Position numbers and translations under genes: made by a program
Shown: positions 47,218-55,959 of the stretch, piece after piece
Layout: each line of letters opens with the position of its first letter
How positions within the stretch are numbered: the first letter of the stretch is position 1
Origin: CAVQMC01 sp963713505
GTDB lineage: Bacteria; Bacteroidota; Ignavibacteria; Ignavibacteriales; Ignavibacteriaceae
Assembly (NCBI GenBank): GCA_963713505.1
Contig: CAVQMC010000007.1
Location: 1-64,000 of the forward strand
DNA length: 64,000 nt
Reading direction: 5' to 3'
Notes under the pieces: model-generated
What the model was told of the DNA's origin: nothing
Database searches by the model: none
The model's input: the letters and a program-made list of their open reading frames with translations, nothing else

Positions 47218-47954
47218 CAGGATACTCCATTGTTAAGCATACGGACATTATTTTCAAGTTCTTCCGTAAGCTTATTATAGACAGAAAAATGCGGATCTTT
47301 TGTACCGCCTCCATTTAGAAATATTTTAGGATAAATAGGTTTGCCGACATGAACTTCAATTTTTGTAGGTCTCATAAAAACTCTGCCTTTTGGCCATGCA
47401 ATGTGAGTTCCTGAGATATGCGCAGGAACTATTGGAAGACCTAATTCAATTGAAGCCAAAGCCGGACCTTTTTTGAATGCTTGAATTTTACCGTCTCTGG
47501 ATCTTGTTCCTTCAGGATAAATAATTAATCCTTTTTTACCTCTTTTTGTAAATTCTCTAATAGCAGTTAGATATGCGATCATTTCTTTTCTATTTGAATT
47601 CCTATTGATTGGTATCAAATTCATTAATAATCCTAAAAAGTTTTTACGCTTTTTGTTATCAAAAAAATAATCCTTAGCGGCCATCATTGCAAAATCTTTA
47701 AAAGCCTTGCCTGATGCAACCATCAAAATTCCACTGTCCATATGACTATTATGGTTACTGCAGAAAATAAAAGATTCATCTGGAATATTTTCCCTGCCTT
47801 TAACTGTCAGCGGGCAATAGAATTTAAAGAGTAGTTTACAGTAAATTTCAAAAATTTTTTTTACTGTTCTTTCGAGGAAAGAAGGTTCTTTTTGCAAGTA
47901 TGAATATTCATCACTTAGAGTACTGCACTCTAATTCTTCTTTTATAGTTTTCAA
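47217..47954 (-). CDS. PlsC-type glycerol-3-phosphate/lysophosphatidate acyltransferase
   Basis: 245-residue acyltransferase. The catalytic HX4D motif is His68-Asp73 (SNHNSHMDSG), the phosphate-binding motif is YPEGTRSRDGK (Glu148), and LPIVPAHISGTH is block IV. PlsC acylates the sn-2 position of lysophosphatidate; an enzyme acting on DHAP or on alkyl-glycerol phosphate would also fit here. It lies between the HMG-CoA-reductase-like gene (adjacent, no gap) and the AGPS-like gene (one-base overlap). Confidence 0.9.
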   Translation of the reverse strand: MKTIKEELECSTLSDEYSYLQKEPSFLERTVKKIFEIYCKLLFKFYCPLTVKGRENIPDESFIFCSNHNSHMDSGILMVASGKAFKDFAMMAAKDYFFDNKKRKNFLGLLMNLIPINRNSNRKEMIAYLTAIREFTKRGKKGLIIYPEGTRSRDGKIQAFKKGPALASIELGLPIVPAHISGTHIAWPKGRVFMRPTKIEVHVGKPIYPKIFLNGGGTKDPHFSVYNKLTEELENNVRMLNNGVS

Positions 47955-49109
47955 TTATTTCCTCCCGTATTTAGCATGCGATGTTGCGAATTCATCGCTT
48001 ACTATTGCTCCTCCTAAAGAGAGTTCCAGAGCAAGAGCAGAAGCGCAAATAATTTCTGCCAATTTTTTAGAAGAATCTTTCCCTGTACATCCTAAAAGTT
48101 CTAAATTTTTCTTTGCTTGTTTTAATCTTGTGCCGCCGCCGATTGTTCCAACACTAATTGAAGGCATGGTAAGAGTAGCATATAGATCCGTTTCATTTTT
48201 AACTTCGAAAGACATAATTCCTACGGCATTTTCCGCTACACAAGCTACATCCTGACCGGTTGCCAGGTAAATTGCTGCTAATGCATTTGCAATGTGCATA
48301 TTATATCCTATAACTCCTGCCATCTGAGTTCCGCGCATACATTGTGACCAGCCCTCTGCATATTCTTTTGCGGATGTTCTTAAAATTCTCTTTAAATATC
48401 TTCCTTCAATTAAAGCACTTGCTACAACCTGGTGTGCGCGTCCCAGTATTAGTGTTTTGTTGGTAGGATTTTTATCGCCATTGAAATTACATTCAATAAA
48501 ATATTTAAAGCCTGGTTCATTTTTAAACTTTTCTCTAATGAACTTGCAGCCTTCATAAGTTGCAAGCGTAACCATATTTTGTCCTGCAGCTTCTGCAGTA
48601 TCATATATAAAGTCTAGAATTACACTGTTTTGACTTGGATATTTATCTATGCGGAGAAGTTTACCGTGAGTTGTTGTGGAATCGGTAGCTTTTTTTATTT
48701 GATCAAAATGATCATCGACCCATTTTAAAAAGTTATGTGATTTTTTAATATCTTCAAAAATAAAAATTGGACTTCTGGAAATTTCTTGTTTGATATGAGC
48801 AGTTTTAATTCCGCCGGACAATTTTGTTAAATATAAACCGCGGGTCATGGACATTGTTAGTGTACCTTCTAAAGTACAAAGCGGAATATAAAATTCACCT
48901 TTAGCATAAGTACCATCGATTAATAAAGGTCCGGCAACTGCCATTGGAATTTGCATATAGCCGGTATGATTTTCTATAATTCCTTTTAATTCTTCTGGTT
49001 CGTCAGGTTCTGTTTCATCAATTTGAATTCCAGTTTTTTCAAACAGCCAATCTTTTCTTTTCTTTGTATCCGACTTTTTATAACCCCTTGGAGGTAAATC
49101 CCAAGACAT
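47955..49109 (-). CDS. divergent HMG-CoA-reductase family protein
   Basis: 384-residue soluble protein with the class I-like catalytic core. It has ENHTGYMQIPMAVAGPL, TLEGTLTMS (Glu81), AAGQNM, GQD (Asp287), TMPSISVGTIGGGT and the C-terminal His378 in SHAKYGR. By eye the RGK motif carrying the catalytic Lys of human HMGR aligns with GRAHQVV, so that Lys seems to be His226. DAMGMN reads EAAGQN. HMGR reduces a thioester to an alcohol with two NAD(P)H; substrate may differ here. It leads the operon, with AGAGGA before its ATG. Confidence 0.83.
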   Translation of the reverse strand: MSWDLPPRGYKKSDTKKRKDWLFEKTGIQIDETEPDEPEELKGIIENHTGYMQIPMAVAGPLLIDGTYAKGEFYIPLCTLEGTLTMSMTRGLYLTKLSGGIKTAHIKQEISRSPIFIFEDIKKSHNFLKWVDDHFDQIKKATDSTTTHGKLLRIDKYPSQNSVILDFIYDTAEAAGQNMVTLATYEGCKFIREKFKNEPGFKYFIECNFNGDKNPTNKTLILGRAHQVVASALIEGRYLKRILRTSAKEYAEGWSQCMRGTQMAGVIGYNMHIANALAAIYLATGQDVACVAENAVGIMSFEVKNETDLYATLTMPSISVGTIGGGTRLKQAKKNLELLGCTGKDSSKKLAEIICASALALELSLGGAIVSDEFATSHAKYGRK

Positions 49110-49170
49110 AATTTCCTCTTTTTAAAGTTGACTATCTACTGAAAAAATAATCTAAATTAAATTAAAATGC

Positions 49171-49201
49171 CAAATTTAGCTCAAAAACGAATAAAAACTA
49201 A
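49171..49201 (-). promoter_or_regulatory. probable promoter of the ether-lipid-like operon
   Basis: Read on the minus strand, a perfect -7 element TAAATTTG lies at 49178-49171 with TTAG (one mismatch to TTTG) exactly 19 bases upstream at 49201-49198. The leader to the ATG at 49109 would be about 55 bases. Confidence 0.55.
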
Positions 49202-49296
49202 ATTTTAATTTTATACGAGAAATTAAGCTAATAACATTTTATTCTAAAATCAATGATAAGGAATATCTTGGAGTATAAGGCGAGGTTAAATAATTT

Positions 49297-49812
49297 TTAA
49301 GATTTTATAACCTTTTCTAAAAAGGTGTTTATTTTATTAATATTAAATGCTTTAGATTTATCGAAAACTACCGTATAATTTCCATCCCATTCTTTTTTTC
49401 TTTTTTGAACAAGTTTTTTATCAGGTAAAATAAAGTATTTAAAAGCTTCCAATTTTTCTTTAGAGAAAACCGCCATTGCAATAATCAATTTCAAACTGAT
49501 TTGTTCGGATATTTTCAAATAAGAATTATAAGCTCTTTCATTTATTCTGTAAATAGTACTTCGTTTTCCTTTCCAGTCAAGCAGACACAATTTTTTTCTT
49601 TGTGAATCATCTTTTTTGATAACGAAACAATCCGGTTTATCCTGACCAGCTTCCCATAATGATTCGTGTCTTCTATCTTCACCAAAAGGTATTGTTAGAT
49701 ATCCCAACTGATCTAATATTCTTTTGCCTGTTTTTTCTGCTTTGTCATGTAAAGAATAGTTTTTTAAAAATTGCTCCTCAGTTTTTATTACCTCGAAGTC
49801 TTTTCTTTTCAT
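49297..49812 (-). CDS. PD-(D/E)XK-like protein, candidate restriction endonuclease
   Basis: 171-residue soluble protein of no recognised family. A nuclease-like signature is visible: PDCFVI with Pro60-Asp61, then a strand ending LCLLDWKGK with Asp79-Trp-Lys81, fitting PD-X17-DXK. The start is the ATG at 49812 (GGAAG just upstream) rather than the in-frame TTG at 49818. It overlaps the 3' end of a DNA methyltransferase gene, the arrangement of a type II restriction-modification pair. Function is inferred from the motif and partner only. Confidence 0.65.
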   Translation of the reverse strand: MKRKDFEVIKTEEQFLKNYSLHDKAEKTGKRILDQLGYLTIPFGEDRRHESLWEAGQDKPDCFVIKKDDSQRKKLCLLDWKGKRSTIYRINERAYNSYLKISEQISLKLIIAMAVFSKEKLEAFKYFILPDKKLVQKRKKEWDGNYTVVFDKSKAFNINKINTFLEKVIKS

Positions 49813-50767
49813 CAGCAACTTCCTTCCTGAAAATTAAGCAGTACTGATGGCTTCTATTGCCCACCCATGCATTGTTGATTCCCAAATTTGCCAAAGCTTT
49901 ATCATCCTGGCACCAGATTTTTTCATCTTTCCCGGTGAAAGCAAACGAACCTGTTGTAAGAGTTTTAAACGTATCGTAAGCAAGCGGATAAAGTTTCCCC
50001 TCAAAATAAACATTGTTAGTAATTACAACCAGGTAAGCTTTGTTCTTTAATAATTTATAAACATTGTTAAAAATTATTTTTTGTTTTTTTAGAAATTCTT
50101 CGTAATCGTCTTCGTTCCCGATATCATCTTTTGAAAAAGAATATTGTGTATCCAAACCTTCTTTTTTACGTTTTGCCTGTCTTAAAGTATTTCTTTTAAG
50201 TTGATTCCAATACGGCGGGGAAGTGATGCAAAAATCAAATTTACTTTTAAAGATTGAAGGAAATTTTTCTTTTATTATTTCAAATGCTTTTGAAGAATCA
50301 GCATTCAAAACTTCATTAAAAAGTTTTCCGTTGAATTCCAGCTCGGGATTTTTTTTAATTCTTCTTTTAGCTATATCGGAATACTTTTTAGTTATTTCAA
50401 ATGAAAGACAATTTCGTCCTGCATTTTTTGCAGCAATATTTGTACTTCCGGTTCCGGCAAAAGGTTCAAAAATAAATTGATTTTTCTTAGTAAAAAAAGT
50501 TATAAACTCTTCAATTAAAGATTCGGGATATTTTGCCGGATGCAGAATCTCTACTTCATTTCTTCTTTTAGGTCTGTGAACAAACCAGGATTTTGTAAAT
50601 TTTATCCACTCTTTTCCGGTAAGATCATTTAATTTATTGTTTTTTGAAAGTCTGCCTCTTTCGCCTAAATCGATGTAAATATCATCATTTGTTTTGGTTT
50701 TGGCGGATTTCTTCTTGTTTTTAGTTGATTTTAGATTTTTATCGAGCTGATTTTTGTCCTGATTCAT
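49778..50767 (-). CDS. site-specific DNA methyltransferase (N4-cytosine/N6-adenine type)
   Basis: 329-residue SAM-dependent DNA methylase. Motif I is EPFAGTGSTN (about 101-110), and the catalytic motif IV is TSPPYWNQ (182-189). TSPPY is more usual in N4-cytosine enzymes; DPPY would suggest N6-adenine. The order I then IV with the longer C-terminal part is gamma-like. The Lys-rich N-terminus (first 30 residues) looks disordered. FEPFAGTGST...ESLIEEF is the usual N-terminal block. The overlapping downstream gene may be its endonuclease. Recognition site unknown. Confidence 0.88.
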   Translation of the reverse strand: MNQDKNQLDKNLKSTKNKKKSAKTKTNDDIYIDLGERGRLSKNNKLNDLTGKEWIKFTKSWFVHRPKRRNEVEILHPAKYPESLIEEFITFFTKKNQFIFEPFAGTGSTNIAAKNAGRNCLSFEITKKYSDIAKRRIKKNPELEFNGKLFNEVLNADSSKAFEIIKEKFPSIFKSKFDFCITSPPYWNQLKRNTLRQAKRKKEGLDTQYSFSKDDIGNEDDYEEFLKKQKIIFNNVYKLLKNKAYLVVITNNVYFEGKLYPLAYDTFKTLTTGSFAFTGKDEKIWCQDDKALANLGINNAWVGNRSHQYCLIFRKEVADEKKRLRGNKN

Positions 50768-50963
50768 AACTTAATATAAAAGGTAATTGTTCTTAATTCA
50801 AAAGGAAATAACAGATTTTAATTATTTTTTATAATTTCTATAATTTAATTGTGCTTTTCTTCAATTGGAACTTATTAATAATCTCTTAACTTCATAAGAA
50901 ATTTTTTCCTATTAGTTTAGAAATAAAAATAACCCAATTAATATTTATTGAGAGAGGGAATAT

Positions 50964-51494
50964 ATGAAAATATTTATTTCAATTGTGATTTTTGTCGTGG
51001 TTGTAATTGCAATCGGTTTAATTTATATATATTCGGGAAGTTACGATGTTAGTGCTGCAAACAGAGATGAAGGATTAAGCCGCTGGATACTTGAAACTAC
51101 AATGGATAATTCAGTTGAACATCATGCAAAAGATATACAAGTTCCGGCTCTGGATGATTCCGCAATGATCTGGAAAGGATTCAATCATTATAATAGAATG
51201 TGTAAAGGCTGTCATGGATTTCCTGGACGTGAAGCAGCAAAATCATTTAATCCCGCACCTCCGGAGTTAGATAAAACCGCTTCAGATTGGAAGCCGAATG
51301 AATTGTTCTGGATAATTAAAAACGGGGTAAAAATGTCTGCAATGCCTTCTTTCGGTGAAAGACATGATGACAATGATCTCTGGGCAATAGTAGCTTTTCT
51401 TCAGAAACTCCCTAAACTTACACCGGAACAATACAAAGCGATGGATCAGAAAGCTAAAGAAATGAGCGGCATGCAGGACCACGATAGAGACTAA
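50964..51494 (+). CDS. membrane-anchored monohaem cytochrome c
   Basis: 176-residue protein with an uncleaved N-terminal anchor (MKIFISIVIFVVVVIAIGLIYIY). The haem motif is CKGCH (Cys80, Cys83, His84), and the axial Met is probably Met127 in KMSAMPSFG. Spacing and fold fit a class I cytochrome c in the periplasm. It carries electrons between membrane complexes; no oxidase or reductase gene is adjacent, so its partners are unknown. Terminator follows at 51517-51553. Confidence 0.9.
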   Translation: MKIFISIVIFVVVVIAIGLIYIYSGSYDVSAANRDEGLSRWILETTMDNSVEHHAKDIQVPALDDSAMIWKGFNHYNRMCKGCHGFPGREAAKSFNPAPPELDKTASDWKPNELFWIIKNGVKMSAMPSFGERHDDNDLWAIVAFLQKLPKLTPEQYKAMDQKAKEMSGMQDHDRD

Positions 51495-51516
51495 ATATTA
51501 GAAATATTCTTCTTTT

Positions 51517-51553
51517 AAAATCCTCATCATTGTTATGGTGAGGATTTTTTATT
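51517..51553 (+). terminator. terminator after the cytochrome c gene
   Basis: AAAATCCTCA (51517-51526) and TGAGGATTTT (51539-51548) form a 10-bp stem with a 12-base loop, followed by a T-run. Confidence 0.9.
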
Positions 51554-51564
51554 TGTAGAGTGAC

Positions 51565-51595
51565 TTTCTTATAAAAGATAAAAAATATATGTTTG
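51565..51595 (+). promoter_or_regulatory. candidate promoter of the PorV-like gene
   Basis: TATGTTTG at 51588-51595 fits TAnnTTTG, with TTTC (one mismatch) 19 bases upstream at 51565-51568. The leader to ATG 51641 is about 40 bases. Confidence 0.5.
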
Positions 51596-51640
51596 AACCA
51601 GCTATAAAATATTGCTAATAAAAATTTGCAGGTGGGGTAT

Positions 51641-52857
51641 ATGAAAACAAATCTTTTAGCTCTGTTAACCATTTCTTTTCTTTTATCTTCACAAAATATA
51701 TTTTCTCAATCCGAAGCCGCGTTTCCTTTTATGCTGCTTCCTACATCTCCTTCTTTAAGCGGAATGGGGAATACAGGAACTTCTATACCAACAGACGATC
51801 CTTTTGCATTTTTAACTAATCCGGCACAAATAGGATATTCCGGACAGAAAAATGATTTAGTTTTTGAATTTTATCCAAGTAAAATCAAATGGCTTGGAAT
51901 TGGTTATTATACCACAAAAAACTTAACATTAAATCTTGGTTATAACTTCAAAAAATTATTAGGAATTCCAATCAGCTTAGGTTTTGGTTATGTAAATTCC
52001 AAAACAAATTTAAGCTTTGATTTTTATCCAAATAGAGAAGAAGATGATTATAATGCTTATTCTTTTGGAGTGGGATTGGATTATTCCATACAATTTTATG
52101 CAGGTGTTACTTTCAAGAAAATTAATTCTAAAATAGAAAATTATATTGGAGATAGAGGCGGTTCGTTTTCTGCCAATGCAAATGCAATTGATTACGGATT
52201 TTTAATTAATGTGCCTGTTTTAAATTTATTAATCCTTTAAGCACTTTTAACTTAACTGATAAATTACCAATGCAGCCTTATGTTGATTTCTCCGTGGGTT
52301 ATTCGCAATTAAATATCGGAGATAAAATTTATTATGTTGATCCTGCACAATCCGATCCTCAGCCGAGAACTGCAAGATTAGGCTATGGAATTTCTGCAGG
52401 CATTAACTCAAAAATTCCTAATTTCAGTGGAAAGATAATCGGTTTAACTTTTACTGTTGATGCAGAAGATATGTTGATAAAATATGATTCCAATTATAAC
52501 GTTGATTATCAATCATTTATAGGTGATATAGTTATCGGCAGAAATATACTTCAAGTCAAAGGTGATAATAATGTTATTTCACGTGCAGGTGTAAAAATAG
52601 ATTTAGTGGAAACTGTCGGATTAAGTTTCGGACATTTCAGCGGGAAAGGTTATGATAATAGAAAAACAAACGGGTTAGAAATTAGAACAAAAGGATTATT
52701 TAAACTAGTAAGTTTTCTTTCGCCGAATGAAATCTTAAGCTTTTTATCAAATCACTTTGATATAAGATATTACAAATCAAATTATTTTGCAGATTCAGGT
52801 TTGAATACAAAATATGAAGGAATTGCTTTGGTTTTTAACGGGTTTATGTTTAATTAA
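51641..52857 (+). CDS. PorV/PorQ-like outer-membrane beta-barrel protein, one frameshift
   Basis: Exported protein with signal MKTNLLALLTISFLLSSQNIFSQ. The mature start contains SLSGMGNTGTSIPTDDPFAFLTNPAQIG, a hallmark of the PorV/PorQ family. Several alternating-hydrophobicity strands follow, as in an outer-membrane barrel. The frame breaks near 52230, between VLNL and NPLSTFNLTDKL, with one base missing. Repaired length is about 405 residues. ATG 51641 with AGGTGGGG upstream is preferred to TTG 51626. PorV binds the type IX secretion C-terminal domain, but homology is too weak to claim that role here. Confidence 0.72.
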
Positions 52858-52862
52858 AAACT

Positions 52863-52890
52863 GCAGGGGCAAGTTATGGCTTGTCCCTGC
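52863..52890. terminator. terminator between convergent genes
   Basis: GCAGGGGCAAG (52863-52873) and CTTGTCCCTGC (52880-52890) pair with one G-U. On the minus strand it is followed by AGTTTTTAATT, suiting the pepF gene; it can also stop the PorV-like gene. Confidence 0.85.
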
Positions 52891-52904
52891 TAAAAAGATA
52901 ACAA

Positions 52905-54782
52905 TTAATTTAATTTATTAACTTCTTCTCCCAATTGATCAACCAATTGTTTGAATTGATCGATTACTGCTTGTACAGCTTCCGGTTTGCTCAAATCAAC
53001 TCCGGCTTTTTTAAGCAGTTCCATTGGATAATCACTTCCGCCGGATTTAAGTAAGTTTAAATATCTTGTTCTTGCCGCATCTTTATCCGAACCGTTAATT
53101 ACATCTTTATATAACTCTGCAGAAGAAGCAAAACAAGTTGCATATTGATAAACATAAAACGGTGATCTGTAAAGATGAGGAATCCTTGCCCAAACCGTAT
53201 TTAGTATTTCATCTTTTTCTACAGAGTCTCCATAATATGCTGTGAACAAATTATCCATTATTTTATCTAATACAGGAGCAGTAACCGGTTTGCCTTCTTC
53301 CACTAAACTATGAACCTGAAGTTCGAAATCTGCAAGTAAAGTTTGGAAATAAAATGTACCGGCTATTCCGCGGATTGCCTGCTGAAGAAGATTTATTCTT
53401 TCTTTAGGATCTTTAGTTTGAGTAAGCATATAATCCAGCAAAAGTCTTTCGTTAAAAGTTGAAGCTACTTCCGCAACGAAGATTGTATAGCCTGAAGTTG
53501 CAAAAGGCTGGTTTTCGCTGGATAAAAGTGTGTGCATTGTATGTCCGAGTTCATGTCCTAATGTAAAAACATTATCTAAAGTTTCGTTATAATTTAACAG
53601 CATGTATGGATGAACTCCGTAAACTCCTGCAGAATAAGCTCCGGATCTTTTACCTGTATTTTCATAAACATCAATCCAACCGCCTTTTAAAGCAGTTGTA
53701 AGTTTTGCTTGATAATCTTTTCCTAACGGACTTACAGAAGCGAGCACCCATTTTTTTGCTTCTTCATAAGGATAAGTTTTGTTGTAGTCTGTTAATGGAA
53801 TTGAACCATCATAACTGTGATATTCTTTTAACCCAAGAATTTTCTTTCTTAATTCGCTGTATTTTTTCAATGGTTCCGTATTTGCTTTTACGGTATTTAC
53901 AAGATTTTCATAAACTGCAACCGGAATATTATTCCCATCAAGCTGAGCTTCCAAACATGATTTGTAACCTCTTGCCTGAGCGTTTGCCCAATCACTTTGA
54001 CAAACTGCATTATAAATTGCAGCATAAGTATTTTCCTGATCTTTATAAACTCCGTAATGAGCTTCAAATATCTTTTTCCTGTCTTCCTGGTTATAATCTG
54101 TTGCGAGAATTTTACTGTAGTTACCGTTTGTTGCCTGCACTTCTTTCCCGTCTGCTAAAGTTACCTTTGGAAAATCAACATCGGTAGTTGAAATGTTTGT
54201 ATAAATATCGTTTGGTGTTGAATTTAATCTTGAAAAATAAGATAACAAAGTTTCTTTATCTTCACTTAAAACATGAGCCTGCTGTCTATATAAATCAGTA
54301 ATCCCAAATCTGTATGGAGCAAACTCAGGATCTTCCAGCCATTTCTGCATTTTGTCCCACGGAATTGTTAATATTTCCGGATTGATCCATGAAGTTGCGG
54401 TTCCAAATTTTGCAAACATTATTTGAACCTGCTGCAATTTTGAATTTACATCCTGTTGTCTTGTATCTTCATCTCTCATTAAAGCAGGATATCTATAAAC
54501 TTTATATGAAAGAATACCTAAGTCATCACTTAATTTTTGAACAGCTAATAAGTTTTCAGGGCTTTCTTTTAATTTTCCTTTATAGCTTACTATCTCATCC
54601 ATTTTTTGCTGCATTTTTTGAAGACCGGCTTCCCATTCATCCCAATTGTTATAAATGTCATTTAAATTCCATTTGTATTGATCGGGAATTTCACTGCGAT
54701 TATCATAAACTTTTTGGGCAGAAGCTTGTGAACTTAAAATTAAAATAAAAGAAAAGAGAAAAAATATAATGAAGGGTTTCAT
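52905..54782 (-). CDS. pepF: exported oligoendopeptidase F (M3 metallopeptidase)
   Basis: 625 residues with a cleavable signal (MKPFIIFFLFSFILILSSQASAQ), so periplasmic rather than cytoplasmic like most PepF. The zinc motif HELGH is in FTLGHELGHTMHTLLS (about residue 410), with the third ligand Glu in FVAEVASTFNERL. The N-terminal helical PepF domain (about 25-340) is present. It cleaves oligopeptides. GGAGGA lies just upstream of the ATG, and a TATATTTG element at 54827-54834 could be its -7 box. No breaks. Confidence 0.92.
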   Translation of the reverse strand: MKPFIIFFLFSFILILSSQASAQKVYDNRSEIPDQYKWNLNDIYNNWDEWEAGLQKMQQKMDEIVSYKGKLKESPENLLAVQKLSDDLGILSYKVYRYPALMRDEDTRQQDVNSKLQQVQIMFAKFGTATSWINPEILTIPWDKMQKWLEDPEFAPYRFGITDLYRQQAHVLSEDKETLLSYFSRLNSTPNDIYTNISTTDVDFPKVTLADGKEVQATNGNYSKILATDYNQEDRKKIFEAHYGVYKDQENTYAAIYNAVCQSDWANAQARGYKSCLEAQLDGNNIPVAVYENLVNTVKANTEPLKKYSELRKKILGLKEYHSYDGSIPLTDYNKTYPYEEAKKWVLASVSPLGKDYQAKLTTALKGGWIDVYENTGKRSGAYSAGVYGVHPYMLLNYNETLDNVFTLGHELGHTMHTLLSSENQPFATSGYTIFVAEVASTFNERLLLDYMLTQTKDPKERINLLQQAIRGIAGTFYFQTLLADFELQVHSLVEEGKPVTAPVLDKIMDNLFTAYYGDSVEKDEILNTVWARIPHLYRSPFYVYQYATCFASSAELYKDVINGSDKDAARTRYLNLLKSGGSDYPMELLKKAGVDLSKPEAVQAVIDQFKQLVDQLGEEVNKLN

Positions 54783-54968
54783 TAAATCCTCCGAAATTTA
54801 ATGTTTTTATTGAATCAGTTAAAAAACAAATATATTTATAAATCAAAAAGGATTCTAATTTTTTAGGATAAGCGGTTAAATAATTTAATAATAAACAAAA
54901 ATGGACTTATTTAGATGTTTTAAAAATGCTTTTAAGATTGGTTCCTGATAGGAAATCAATAAATGAAA

Positions 54969-55014
54969 AGATGACATTCCGCTATAAAAACTAATATCGT
55001 CAGAATGTCATCTT
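54969..55014 (-). terminator. inverted repeat after the NHL/SMP-30-like lipoprotein gene
   Basis: AAGATGACATTC (54969-54980) and GAATGTCATCTT (55003-55014) form a 12-bp perfect stem with a 22-base loop. On the minus strand it lies 11 bases past the stop at 55025 and is followed by a T-rich stretch. Confidence 0.7.
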
Positions 55015-55024
55015 AAATAGAAGA

Positions 55025-55876
55025 TTAATATAAGGTTACTTCATCAACTTGATTGCCTTGAAATTCCGGAATTAGCAGCAAATCTTTAGTTTTATCAATA
55101 TTAATATCGGCGGGAGCTTTTAAACTGTCCATAATTACTTTTACATTATTCTGTTTATCCATTCTGAAAATTCTGCCGCCGTGCCAATCACTGAAATATA
55201 AATTGCCTTCATTATCATAAGCAATGCCGTCTCCCATTTTTGCATCGGAATTTATAACGGTTACACTTTTACCTTCAGGATCGACCTTTAAGAGTTTTCC
55301 GGTGTGTAAATCAATAACCAATAAGTTATTATCTTTATCGAAAAGTAAACCATTTGGCGAATAAATTTCCGGAGAAGCGATATGATCAATAAAGACAGAA
55401 ACTTTTGCATCTGGAGTTATTTTATAAATCGCTCCGTCGGTGCTGTCAAAGTTTCCTGTTTCGGAAACATAAAGATTTCCTGCATTATCAAAAACAAGAT
55501 CGTTCAAGAATTTTGGAACAACAGGGAAGGCAGTTGAATCCACAAAAATTTCTTTTACAGCACTAGAATTAACTTTCCAAATTTGATTTTTATCTGCAGC
55601 ATAAATATCACCGTCTTTATAAGCTAATCCTTTAGGATCGTTCATTCCGTCAACAAAAGTGGTTACGGTTCCGTTTACAATTTTGCTGATTGTTCCGTCG
55701 CTGTCTTTACCAAAAACACCAATGTTAGAAACATAGTAATCTCCGCTTGGCGTTACTAAAACGCTTTCCGGAGTAATAAAAGGTTTTAAAACTTTAGTAA
55801 TTTTGGGGTTCAGTTCTGTTTTAGAACAACCGAAAAAGAATAAAAGAAGACTTGAAATAAAAACAAACTTTTTCAT
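55025..55876 (-). CDS. SMP-30/NHL-type beta-propeller lipoprotein
   Basis: 283-residue lipoprotein (MKKFVFISSLLLFFFGCSKT, lipobox FFGC). The mature protein is a six-bladed propeller of SMP-30/gluconolactonase type, with repeats such as VLVTPSGDYYVSNIGVFGKDSDGTISK, DNAGNLYVSETGNF, ILFDKDNNLLVID and YDNEGNLYFSDWHGGRIFRMDK. These bind calcium and often open lactones, but many are only binding proteins. GAGGA lies upstream of the ATG. It is intact. Confidence 0.85.
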   Translation of the reverse strand: MKKFVFISSLLLFFFGCSKTELNPKITKVLKPFITPESVLVTPSGDYYVSNIGVFGKDSDGTISKIVNGTVTTFVDGMNDPKGLAYKDGDIYAADKNQIWKVNSSAVKEIFVDSTAFPVVPKFLNDLVFDNAGNLYVSETGNFDSTDGAIYKITPDAKVSVFIDHIASPEIYSPNGLLFDKDNNLLVIDLHTGKLLKVDPEGKSVTVINSDAKMGDGIAYDNEGNLYFSDWHGGRIFRMDKQNNVKVIMDSLKAPADINIDKTKDLLLIPEFQGNQVDEVTLY

Positions 55877-55959
55877 TTTTTCCTCAAGTTAAATGTTTAA
55901 AATAATTTAAACGTTACACAAGAGAATGATTAATGTCAATAATAATTATGAATCCGGCG

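Noticed and set aside
53705..54748. Two open frames on the plus strand inside the oligoendopeptidase gene
   Set aside because: They are antisense to an intact gene with HELGH and a signal peptide, have no family resemblance, and lack ribosome binding sites.
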